NCBI GenBank assembly: GCA_002412765.1
Contig: DHVR01000059.1
Span: 1,070 to 35,528 of the forward strand
DNA: 34,459 nt
Origin: Leptolinea sp. UBA5203
GTDB taxonomy: Bacteria > Chloroflexota > Anaerolineae > Anaerolineales > Anaerolineaceae
Direction: 5' to 3'
Below, in pieces: positions 7,938-15,256 of this stretch. The translations under genes were made by a program, and so were the position numbers. Numbering within the stretch: the stretch's first letter is position 1; each line of letters opens with the position of its first letter. The notes beneath the pieces were generated by a model. It was not told where the DNA came from. It ran no database searches and saw only the letters and a list, made by a program, of their open reading frames with translations.

Positions 7938-8909
7938 ATGAAAGGTTTAGGTGTAGGTGTCTGGACTTTTGGAATGGGCAGCGAGCGCTATGTTAGCGAT
8001 GGCTACAAACCATTTTTGAAATTGGAAGAACGCGTGGCAGCCATTGCTGCCCTGCCGGGTATTACCGGCATTGAAGTGACTTTTCCGAATGATGTCAACA
8101 TGGAGAAAGCCGGGCAATTTAAGGCCCTCCTGGATAAACACGGCCTGTCCCTATGCGGCATGGGCGTGGAGTTGGTTTGCGATAAAGAATGGCAGACCGG
8201 TTCCTTCAGCTCACCGGATGCCAAACGTCGGGAAAAAGCCATCAGCATGACCCGCTCCGCCATGGACGTGGCCGCCGAATTTGGCGTTTCCACCGTCAGC
8301 CTCTGGTTGGGTCAGGATGGATTTGACTATGTCTTCCAGGAAGATTACGCCGCAGCCTGGCAGAACCTGGTGGAAGGCATTGGTTCAGCAGCCGGCCATC
8401 GAGCGGATATCAATTTAGGCTTGGAATACAAAACCAGCGAGCCCAAAATGGCTTGTTTCATTAATTCAGGCGGCAAGGCTCTGGCTTTGGCTCAATCCAC
8501 CGGCAAGCCCAATGTGGGCATCACCCTGGACGTGGGCCATGCCATCAATGCCCGCGAGAATCCAGCCGAAGTGGCCGCCTTCCTGCTCGCCGAAAAACGA
8601 CTCTTCCACATCCACCTCAATGATAACTACTCCTGGGCGGATGATGACATGCCGGTAGGCAGCGTTCATTTCCTGCAATTTGCGGAACTTTTCTACTGGT
8701 TGAACAAAATGCAGTACCCCGGTTGGATGTCCCTGGACCTCTATCCTTATCGCGACAATCCGGTGGAAGCCTGCAAGACCTCCATCCATTTCATTACCAA
8801 AATGCAGAAACTGGTCAGCCAGCCTGGATTTGACAAAATGATCAGCGAGAATCGCGCATCCGGCAGCCGTTCCATTCGTGCGGTGTATGAGCTCTTGTTG
8901 GGCGAGTAA
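7938..8909 (+). CDS. TIM-barrel sugar isomerase/epimerase-like protein
   Basis: A 323-residue protein of the xylose-isomerase-like TIM-barrel (AP endonuclease family 2) fold. Metal-site strands can be placed in order: LGLEYK (Glu), TLDVGHAIN (Asp, His), LFHIHLNDN (His, Asp) and SLDLYPYRDN. Enzymes of this fold isomerise or epimerise sugars, keto-sugars or inositols with a divalent metal. Its place between the importer and a polyol-type dehydrogenase, with a kinase and aldolase downstream, fits conversion of one ketose or aldose to another. AAGG precedes the start. The exact substrate and whether it acts on free or phosphorylated sugar are unknown. Confidence 0.85.
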   Translation: MKGLGVGVWTFGMGSERYVSDGYKPFLKLEERVAAIAALPGITGIEVTFPNDVNMEKAGQFKALLDKHGLSLCGMGVELVCDKEWQTGSFSSPDAKRREKAISMTRSAMDVAAEFGVSTVSLWLGQDGFDYVFQEDYAAAWQNLVEGIGSAAGHRADINLGLEYKTSEPKMACFINSGGKALALAQSTGKPNVGITLDVGHAINARENPAEVAAFLLAEKRLFHIHLNDNYSWADDDMPVGSVHFLQFAELFYWLNKMQYPGWMSLDLYPYRDNPVEACKTSIHFITKMQKLVSQPGFDKMISENRASGSRSIRAVYELLLGE

Positions 8910-8922
8910 GGAGCACTATATA

Positions 8923-9984
8923 ATGAAGGCAGCACGCTATTACGGCCACAAAGATGTAAGAGTGGAAGAAGTACCAGTACCGGAAATCCCGGCCGGGTTT
9001 GTGCGCGTGCGCATCGCCTGGGCAGGTATCTGCGGTACGGATCGTCATGAATATACGGGTCCCGTTTGGGTGCCGATGAACAAGCCTCACCGCATCACCG
9101 GCCAGATGGCCCCCATTACGTTGGGGCATGAACTTTCCGGCGTGATTGTGGCCCTGGGGGAGGACGTAAAAGGCTGGCAGGTGGGCGATCGTGTCACCGC
9201 CAGCGGCAATATCTATTGCGGCACCTGCGAGATGTGCCAGAGCGGACGGGTGAACTTGTGTGAAAACTTGGCCTTCAACGGCATTGGCCGTGATGGCGCC
9301 TTTGCCGAATACATGGTCATGCCGGCGTACCAGCTCTATAAAGTGCCGGATTCTGTCAGCCTGGAACAGGCCGTCCTGGCCGAACCCCTGGCTTGCGGCT
9401 GGCATGCCACCCGCGCCCTGGGTGACCTGAAAGGCAAGAATGTCGCCGTGGTCGGCCCCGGCATTATCGGGCTGAGCTGCGTCATTGCCGCTAAAGAAGC
9501 CGGCGCGAAGATCATCATGGTCACCGGTCTAGGCCGTGACAATGAAGCCATCGCCCGTCTGATGGGCGCCACCCATTATGTAGACAGCCGCGAGCAGAAC
9601 CCGGTGGAAGAAGGCAAACGTATTACCGGTAAACCCGGGTTTGATGCCGTTTATGAGTGTGTGGGTGTACAATCCTCCTTGAACGTCGCTTCGGAATTGC
9701 TGCGAAAATCAGCCAAACTGATGATCATGGGCGTGTTTGAAAAAATGCCCGAGTTCAACATGAACATTTTCCAGGAAGGCGAACGTACCCTTTACACCTC
9801 ACAGGCTTATGCCGATGAAATGCGGGACATTCTGGTTATGATGGAAAAACAGATTCTTCCGGTGGAAAAATTAATCACAGCCCGTATCCAACTGGAGCGG
9901 ATTGTTGAGGACGGCTTCGAAGAATTGCTGCGCAACCCTGCGAAGCACGTGAAAATCGCCGTACAAATAAAAGCGGTAGATTAA
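8923..9984 (+). CDS. Zinc-dependent medium-chain dehydrogenase (butanediol/threonine dehydrogenase type)
   Basis: A 353-residue MDR-family dehydrogenase. Catalytic zinc ligands are C37 (AGICGTD), H69-E70 (LGHELSG) and E154 (AEPLA). The structural zinc site is C99, C102, C105 and C113. The NAD motif is GPGIIG at 178-183. The insert around residues 48-62 and the stretch NGIGRDGAFAEY resemble butanediol and related secondary-alcohol dehydrogenases. The start at 8923 follows AAGGAG; the longer frame from 8878 overlaps the preceding gene. It probably oxidises a secondary hydroxyl of the imported compound or of its isomerised product. Confidence 0.92.
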   Translation: MKAARYYGHKDVRVEEVPVPEIPAGFVRVRIAWAGICGTDRHEYTGPVWVPMNKPHRITGQMAPITLGHELSGVIVALGEDVKGWQVGDRVTASGNIYCGTCEMCQSGRVNLCENLAFNGIGRDGAFAEYMVMPAYQLYKVPDSVSLEQAVLAEPLACGWHATRALGDLKGKNVAVVGPGIIGLSCVIAAKEAGAKIIMVTGLGRDNEAIARLMGATHYVDSREQNPVEEGKRITGKPGFDAVYECVGVQSSLNVASELLRKSAKLMIMGVFEKMPEFNMNIFQEGERTLYTSQAYADEMRDILVMMEKQILPVEKLITARIQLERIVEDGFEELLRNPAKHVKIAVQIKAVD

Positions 9985-10014
9985 ACCTAAATCGTTTCTT
10001 ATTGAAGGAATATC

Positions 10015-11202
10015 ATGGACGTAAAAGCTAGAAAATTCGCAACACGCGCGGTGCATGCTGGTCAGCACCCCGATCATGAAACCGGTGCTCTGGTTGCGCC
10101 GATGTACCTGACCAGTACGTATGTCTTTACCCCTGAAAAGATGGAACGTTACATGAATGGCGACAAGGAAGGCATTTATACCTATGGTCGCTCCCGCAAC
10201 CCAACCCAGAACATGTTCCAGGAAAAAATCGCCTCCCTCGAAGGGGCAGATATGGCCCTGGCCACCAGCTCCGGTATGGCTGCCATCTCCAATGCCTTAT
10301 TAGGCTGCGTCCACGCTGGCGATCATATCATCTCCTGCAAAACTGTTTACGGCGGAACTTTCGCTTTATTTAATAGTATCTTCCCTGAACTGCACATCGA
10401 AGTTACCTTCTTACCCGAAATGACCACCGCTGCGCTGGATGCCGCCAAACGACCCAATACCAAGGCCGTTTACGTCGAGACCATCCTCAACCCGACCCTC
10501 GAAGTACTGGACCTGCAGCCCGTTTTCGATTGGGCCCGCAAAAATAAAGTACGCTCCTTTGTTGATAATACCTTCACCACGCCTTACCTTTATCGCCCCA
10601 TTGAACACGGCGCGGATGTGGTTGTGCACTCCACCACCAAGTACATCAACGGTCACGGAGATCATATTGGCGGAGCCATCGTCACCGATGCCGCCTATCA
10701 TGAAAAATTACGCAGCGGCGTTTACCAGGAATTTGGACCCGTACCCAGTCCCTTTGCTTGCTGGTTGGGCTTGCGTGGTTTGAAAACTTTGCACCTGCGC
10801 ATGCGCGGTCATTGCGAAAATGCCATGAAACTGGCCGAGTGGCTGGAGAAACATCCCAAGGTGGAATCCGTTACCTATCCCGGTTTGAAGAGCCATCCTC
10901 AGCATGAGCTGGCTGCCCGACAGTTTACAAACGGATTTGGCGGTATGGTTGGTTTCTGTGTCAAGGGCGGTCTGCACGATGCCCAGAAGGTTATCAATGC
11001 CATGGGCATGGCTTACTATGCCGTTTCCCTCGGTGACCTGGATACCCTCGTAGAACAGCCTGCCACCATGACGCACGGCAAAATGACTCCCGAAGCTCGC
11101 GCAGCCATGGGCATCAAGGATTCCTATATCCGCTTATCCGTGGGTGTGGAAGACATTGATGATATCATCGCTGATATTGACAGCGCACTCGCGACCATCT
11201 AA
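10015..11202 (+). CDS. Cys/Met-metabolism PLP enzyme (methionine gamma-lyase / cystathionine gamma-lyase family)
   Basis: A 395-residue fold-type I PLP enzyme of the transsulfuration family. The PLP lysine is K209 in HSTTKYINGHGDHIGG. Y112 stacks on the cofactor, D184 (VDNTF) holds the pyridine nitrogen, and the YGRSRNPTQN motif at 57-66 is the phosphate-binding loop from the partner subunit. Methionine gamma-lyases carry a cysteine two residues after that tyrosine; here it is glycine (VYGGT), as in cystathionine gamma-synthases and gamma-lyases. It may cleave or replace a gamma-substituent such as a thiol. It is unexpected between sugar-type genes and hints that the substrate carries a sulfur or amino group, or that the operon releases an amino acid. 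Confidence 0.9.
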   Translation: MDVKARKFATRAVHAGQHPDHETGALVAPMYLTSTYVFTPEKMERYMNGDKEGIYTYGRSRNPTQNMFQEKIASLEGADMALATSSGMAAISNALLGCVHAGDHIISCKTVYGGTFALFNSIFPELHIEVTFLPEMTTAALDAAKRPNTKAVYVETILNPTLEVLDLQPVFDWARKNKVRSFVDNTFTTPYLYRPIEHGADVVVHSTTKYINGHGDHIGGAIVTDAAYHEKLRSGVYQEFGPVPSPFACWLGLRGLKTLHLRMRGHCENAMKLAEWLEKHPKVESVTYPGLKSHPQHELAARQFTNGFGGMVGFCVKGGLHDAQKVINAMGMAYYAVSLGDLDTLVEQPATMTHGKMTPEARAAMGIKDSYIRLSVGVEDIDDIIADIDSALATI

Positions 11203-11212
11203 CTGAAGGCTT

Positions 11213-12745
11213 ATGTCTCAAAAAACCATTCTGACGATTGATGCCGGTACATCCCGCTTGAAAGCCGCTCTCTATTCCGAGAGCGGGGATGCACTGGCAT
11301 TCGTCAGTCGGGATATGCAGGCCCTGCATCCTTTTGACGGCGCTTCCGAAATGGATATGCAGGCCGTCTGGCATGCCCTGGCCGATGTATGCAACGAACT
11401 GGCTGCCCGTTGGCCGGAACACTGGCAGGCCTTGATCGGCATGGCCATCACCGGGCAGGGGGATGGGCTTTGGCCCATGGATGCCCAGGGCGAGCCGGTC
11501 GGCAATGCCATCCTCTGGAATGACTGCCGTTGCAAGTGCATGGAATTCCCCAATGAAGCCGAGATCACTGCTTTCGGCATTAGCCATTCCACCTCACCCT
11601 TATTCGTTGGCGCCCCTCCCACCATCCTGAGCTGGCTGTTAGCCTATGAGCCTGAGCGTTTCAAACGCATCCGTCATGCCCTGCACTGCAAGGATTGGTT
11701 GAATTACCGCCTCACCGGGCGCATCATCACCGACCGCAGCGATGCCTCCACCGCCATGATGAATGTCATTAATGGCAAGTATGAATTTGGATTACTCAAA
11801 CTGCTTGAGCTGCCTGAAGGCACCGCTCAACTCTTCCCTGAAATCACCGACTCCATCAAAATCATCGGAACCGTCACCTCGGCAGCCGAAGCCATCACCT
11901 CCATCCCAGAAGGGCTGCCTGTGATGACCGGCGCTCTGGATGTGGCCGCCTCTGCGTATGGGGCGGGCGCACGTCAGGCCGGGGACGCGGTCACGGTTTT
12001 GGGCACCACTTTTTCCAACCTGGTTCTCTTGCAGGCGGATAAAGTCTCCCATCTGGATGTGGCTGGCAGTACCCTGTGTTATCTGTACCCCAATCTTTAC
12101 ATGCGCCTGATGGCTACCACCAACGGAGCCAGCGCCTTTGATTGGGCGCGCAAGACCCTCTTGCCGGGCGTCTCCATTGCCGATATTGAAAAAGGGGTGG
12201 CCTTGATTCCCGAAGGGGCGGAAGGCGTCTTCTTCCAACCTTATCTGCACGGCGAGCGTTCCCCGTTTAGGGAATCCCGCGCCGCTGGGGCGTTTCACGG
12301 CATTACCACGCGCCATACCTCCTTTCATTTAATACGTTCTGTTTTTGAAGGCCTGGTTTATAGCGTGCGGGATTGTTATGACCATCTGCCTAAAGGGGAG
12401 ACTCCGGTCATTCTGGCTGGCGGCGCATCTGCCAGTACTACCATCTGCCAGGTGATGGCGGATGTGCTCAATCGTCCCACCCTGCATGTGCCGGATCAGG
12501 AATTTGGTCTAATGGGCATGGCTTCTTCTCTGTTGGAAGTTTTGGGAACTCCCCTCCCTGCACGTCCTGTGGATGATCGCGGCCAGCTTTTCACCCCTCG
12601 TCCTCAAATGACGGGGCTGTATCAGGAAGGATATCAAATCTTCCGCCAATTGCGGGATTCCTCCCTGGAATTTTGGAAGGCTCGGGATGGTTATATGGAT
12701 CATTTACCAGCCGCACCCGATAACCCCCGTTCGATCTGTGATTAA
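11213..12745 (+). CDS. FGGY-family carbohydrate kinase
   Basis: A 510-residue FGGY kinase. The N-terminal phosphate loop is TIDAGTSRLKAAL (residues 8-20). The substrate region includes ITGQGDGLWPMD and NAILWNDCR. The second domain has GALDVAASAYGAGA, LGTTFSN and the adenine-site LAGGASAST. The family phosphorylates ketoses and polyols such as xylulose, ribulose, fuculose, glycerol or erythritol. The GQGDG stretch and general layout are closest to my memory of L-xylulose and erythritol kinases, but I would not name a substrate. It starts ten bases after the PLP enzyme and precedes the class II aldolase, an order consistent with ketose phosphorylation followed by cleavage. Confidence 0.9.
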   Translation: MSQKTILTIDAGTSRLKAALYSESGDALAFVSRDMQALHPFDGASEMDMQAVWHALADVCNELAARWPEHWQALIGMAITGQGDGLWPMDAQGEPVGNAILWNDCRCKCMEFPNEAEITAFGISHSTSPLFVGAPPTILSWLLAYEPERFKRIRHALHCKDWLNYRLTGRIITDRSDASTAMMNVINGKYEFGLLKLLELPEGTAQLFPEITDSIKIIGTVTSAAEAITSIPEGLPVMTGALDVAASAYGAGARQAGDAVTVLGTTFSNLVLLQADKVSHLDVAGSTLCYLYPNLYMRLMATTNGASAFDWARKTLLPGVSIADIEKGVALIPEGAEGVFFQPYLHGERSPFRESRAAGAFHGITTRHTSFHLIRSVFEGLVYSVRDCYDHLPKGETPVILAGGASASTTICQVMADVLNRPTLHVPDQEFGLMGMASSLLEVLGTPLPARPVDDRGQLFTPRPQMTGLYQEGYQIFRQLRDSSLEFWKARDGYMDHLPAAPDNPRSICD

Positions 12746-12757
12746 AAATAAAAATAT

Positions 12758-12780
12758 TTCAAGCCATTAGTCGGCTTGAA
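12758..12780 (+). terminator. Intercistronic hairpin before the aldolase
   Basis: TTCAAGCC (12758-12765) and GGCTTGAA (12773-12780) form an 8-bp stem with a 7-base loop, 15 bases before the aldolase start. No U-run follows. It may adjust mRNA stability or translation of the next gene. Confidence 0.4.
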
Positions 12781-12794
12781 TTGGATGTTGAACT

Positions 12795-13442
12795 ATGATG
12801 CTGCAAACCTTACGCGAAGAAGTTTATAAATGCAATATGCTCCTGCCTGCAACCGACCTGGTCAAAATGACCAGCGGCAACGTCAGCGGACGCGACCCCG
12901 AAACTAACCTGATTGTGATCAAACCCAGCGGTATTGCCTACGAGAAACTGACCCCCGAAAATCTGGTCATTGTGGATCTGGATGGCAAGGTCATTGAAGG
13001 CGAACTGACGCCCTCCATCGACACCGAAACTCACCTGGTCGTCTATCGCGGCCGCCCGGATATTTTTGGCATGGTGCATACCCACTCGCCCTACGCCACC
13101 AGCTTTGCCGTGCTGGGCCAGCCCATTCCACCCGTCACCACTACCTGCGGCCTGATCGGCGGCGGGGTGCCCCTGGGCGGGTTCGCCTGTTTTGGCGGGG
13201 AGGCCATTGGCGAAGAAATCTTGAAAGTTATCGGCAGCTCCTTGGGCATTATCATGCAGAGCCACGGCGTGTTTACCATTGGCAAAACCGCCTCCCAGGC
13301 CACCCGCGTGGCCGTGGAAGTAGAAGATATGGCTAAAATCGCCCATCTGGCCATGCTGATTGGCAAGCCCATCATCCTGAACGAAGCGCAAATCGCGGAA
13401 GTGTCCAACGGATACATCAACGAATACGGACAAAAGAAATAA
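12795..13442 (+). CDS. Class II aldolase / AraD-like protein
   Basis: A 215-residue class II aldolase/adducin-family enzyme. Zinc ligands are H95 and H97 (HTHS) and H157 (SHGVF). The loops SGNVSGRD and IKPSG bind the substrate phosphate. The family includes fuculose- and rhamnulose-phosphate aldolases and L-ribulose-5-phosphate 4-epimerase (AraD). D76 and the histidine positions are laid out as in AraD, but the AraD catalytic Asp120 position appears to be Leu120 (TTTCGLIGG). The protein also stops short of the AraD Tyr229. An aldolase or decarboxylase role is therefore more likely than epimerisation. It should act on the product of the FGGY kinase. Confidence 0.88.
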   Translation: MMLQTLREEVYKCNMLLPATDLVKMTSGNVSGRDPETNLIVIKPSGIAYEKLTPENLVIVDLDGKVIEGELTPSIDTETHLVVYRGRPDIFGMVHTHSPYATSFAVLGQPIPPVTTTCGLIGGGVPLGGFACFGGEAIGEEILKVIGSSLGIIMQSHGVFTIGKTASQATRVAVEVEDMAKIAHLAMLIGKPIILNEAQIAEVSNGYINEYGQKK

Positions 13443-13493
13443 CCGTCTGGCCGGCTTTTCTGGGATGCATGCATTCGCAATAAAACCAAACCT

Positions 13494-13524
13494 CAATCAC
13501 CAGGCGCTGATTCCCTGGTGATTG
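13494..13524 (+). terminator. Intercistronic hairpin after the aldolase
   Basis: CAATCACCAGG (13494-13504) and CCTGGTGATTG (13514-13524) form an 11-bp perfect stem with a 9-base loop, followed by TGCTTATCT. It lies 49 bases before the next start. The aldolase is thus bracketed by hairpins, which may set its level relative to its neighbours. Confidence 0.45.
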
Positions 13525-13572
13525 TGCTTATCTCGGCAGGCAGTTGGACGAAGTCCAACGAAAGGAAATAAT

Positions 13573-14586
13573 ATGAAGGCATTTATCGCAGCACGTATCT
13601 CCGAGCAGGGATTGATGGAACTCGCCCAAGATTTTGAAGTGATTAAGTCCGACCATTTTGAAAAAGGCAACCTGGAACCCAGGCTGCTGGCTGAAAAAAT
13701 GCGCGGCTGCCAGCTGGCGGTTATCGAAAATGACAACGTCACGGCGGAGGTCCTGGTAGCCTGCCCGGAACTGATCGTTATCATCGATTTCCGTGGTACG
13801 GTGACCAATGTGGACCTGACCTGCGCCACTCGCCTGGGTGTGGCGGTGATCAACACCCCCGGCCGCAACGCGGATGCCGTGGCGGATTTCACTGTCGGCA
13901 TGATGATCAATTGTGCCCGTCAGGTGATCCGTGGAATTGACACCTTGCGTGCCAATCAGTGGCTGGAGAAAGGCGCCCGCTGGACGTATGTCAACCATCA
14001 GGGCTATGATCTGCCCGGCAAAACCGTCGGCTTGGTGGGCCTGGGCGCCATTGGCCGCCTGGTTGCCAAGCGTCTCTCCGGATTTGAAGTCAATCTGGTG
14101 GGGTATGATCCTTTTGTGAAACCGGAAGAAGCCGAACAATTTGGCGTTAAATGGCTGCCGCTGGATGAAGTCATGGCCTGTGCCGATCTGGTTTCCCTGC
14201 ATGTCCCCTTGACTGACGCCACCCGCGGCATGATCGGCGCTGCCCAATTACGCTGCATGAAACCCGAAGCCTACCTGATCAATACCTCCCGTGCGGACGT
14301 GATTGAGGTTCAGGCGCTGCTGCAATGCATGCAGGAAAGCTGGATCGCCGGGGCAGCCCTGGATGTGTTCAGTGAAGAACCCATCGGCAGCGATCATCCC
14401 CTGACCGTACTGCCCAACGTCATCTGTACCCCTCATTTGGGGGGCGCTACGCGTGATGTAGTCGCCAACCATACCCGCATCGGCATGCTAGGGCTACGCG
14501 CATTCATGCAGGGCGAAACCCCCGCCCATTGTGTCAACCCCCAGTCCCTGGAACTGGCTCGCACCAAATGGCGATTCATTAATTAG
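13573..14586 (+). CDS. D-2-hydroxyacid dehydrogenase (phosphoglycerate dehydrogenase-like)
   Basis: A 337-residue D-isomer-specific 2-hydroxyacid dehydrogenase. The NAD motif is GLGAIG at 156-161. The catalytic residues are R240 (NTSRAD), E269 (DVFSEEP) and H288 (PHLGG). It interconverts a 2-hydroxyacid and its 2-oxoacid with NAD(H). There is no ACT domain, so it is not a full-length allosteric serine-pathway enzyme. The start at 13573 follows AAAGGAAAT; the longer frame from 13522 runs through the hairpin. As the last gene of the operon it could reduce or oxidise an acid made from the aldolase product. Confidence 0.9.
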   Translation: MKAFIAARISEQGLMELAQDFEVIKSDHFEKGNLEPRLLAEKMRGCQLAVIENDNVTAEVLVACPELIVIIDFRGTVTNVDLTCATRLGVAVINTPGRNADAVADFTVGMMINCARQVIRGIDTLRANQWLEKGARWTYVNHQGYDLPGKTVGLVGLGAIGRLVAKRLSGFEVNLVGYDPFVKPEEAEQFGVKWLPLDEVMACADLVSLHVPLTDATRGMIGAAQLRCMKPEAYLINTSRADVIEVQALLQCMQESWIAGAALDVFSEEPIGSDHPLTVLPNVICTPHLGGATRDVVANHTRIGMLGLRAFMQGETPAHCVNPQSLELARTKWRFIN

Positions 14587-14636
14587 TTGCGTATAGGTAA
14601 TATGTTTGCCTTTTTATAAATTATACAAAATCATGG

Positions 14637-14671
14637 TTCGGTAGGGTCGAGCATGCCTCGACCCTACCGAA
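14637..14671 (+). terminator. Strong hairpin ending the catabolic operon
   Basis: TTCGGTAGGGTCGAG (14637-14651) pairs perfectly with CTCGACCCTACCGAA (14657-14671) around a 5-base loop. It lies 51 bases after the last operon gene. There is no U-run downstream, so termination would not be the classical intrinsic type. Confidence 0.5.
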
Positions 14672-14699
14672 ACACACCCATACCGTCAGCTACGTACCC

Positions 14700-15185
14700 G
14701 ACAGGAGGCGCCTGCCCTGAGCTCAGTCGAAGGGTCGAAGCCGAAAATCAAACTTCTGGGAGTGAATTGCACATTGCAACTTGTTCCATCTCACCCCTCG
14801 ACGCGCTCGGGGAACAGAGTTGTTCAGCTCGGGGAGCGGATGTGCCGGTTGCCGAGTCTCCCCTAAAATTCGCTTTTCAGAATTTTGGGGGAGGTTGGAG
14901 GGGGTCACAACTGCAACATTGCAATCATCTCTGATTTCGGAATTGGGTCTGATGGTAAAGCTCCAGCGCTAAAATCCAACTTGTTCCATTTAACCCCTTG
15001 ACGGGCTCGGGGAGCAAGCGCTCCGTTGGCTAAGTCCCCGATAGGGGAGAGCTTGTCGAAGCCGAAAATAAGACTACTCTGCGTGAATTGCACAATCATG
15101 CTTGCCTAATTTCACCCCTCGACCCTTCGACAAGCTCAGGGCAGGCAAGCTCGGGGGACGGAGTGTTGGGCTCGGGAAGCGGGCA
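14700..15185. repeat. Composite dispersed repeat, copy group A
   Basis: No gene is seen between 14587 and 15256. The space is filled by a repeat built of recurring blocks: CTGAGCTCAGTCGAAGGGTC, a stretch near 'agtgaattgcacaa', 'ccctcgac..gctcgggga', and a hairpin. In the hairpin CTCCCCTAAAATTC (14858-14871) pairs with GAATTTTGGGGGAG (14880-14893), with one G-T pair. The same blocks recur at 19180-19803 and 29938-30290. Partial open frames here only reflect the repeat. Confidence 0.8.
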
Positions 15186-15256
15186 CACTTTCAAAATGAT
15201 GGTATGCTTATAGTTAGGGCATCCCCCCATATCAGGTCGTCCCTTCTGGCCGTCAG

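Noticed and set aside
12810..13496. Long minus-strand open frame (228 codons)
   Set aside because: It is antisense to the class II aldolase, whose zinc histidines and substrate loops are intact.
13494..13524. Classical rho-independent terminator after the aldolase
   Set aside because: The stem is good, but no U-run follows and the next gene is co-directional 49 bases on. I call it an intercistronic hairpin and make no claim that transcription ends there.
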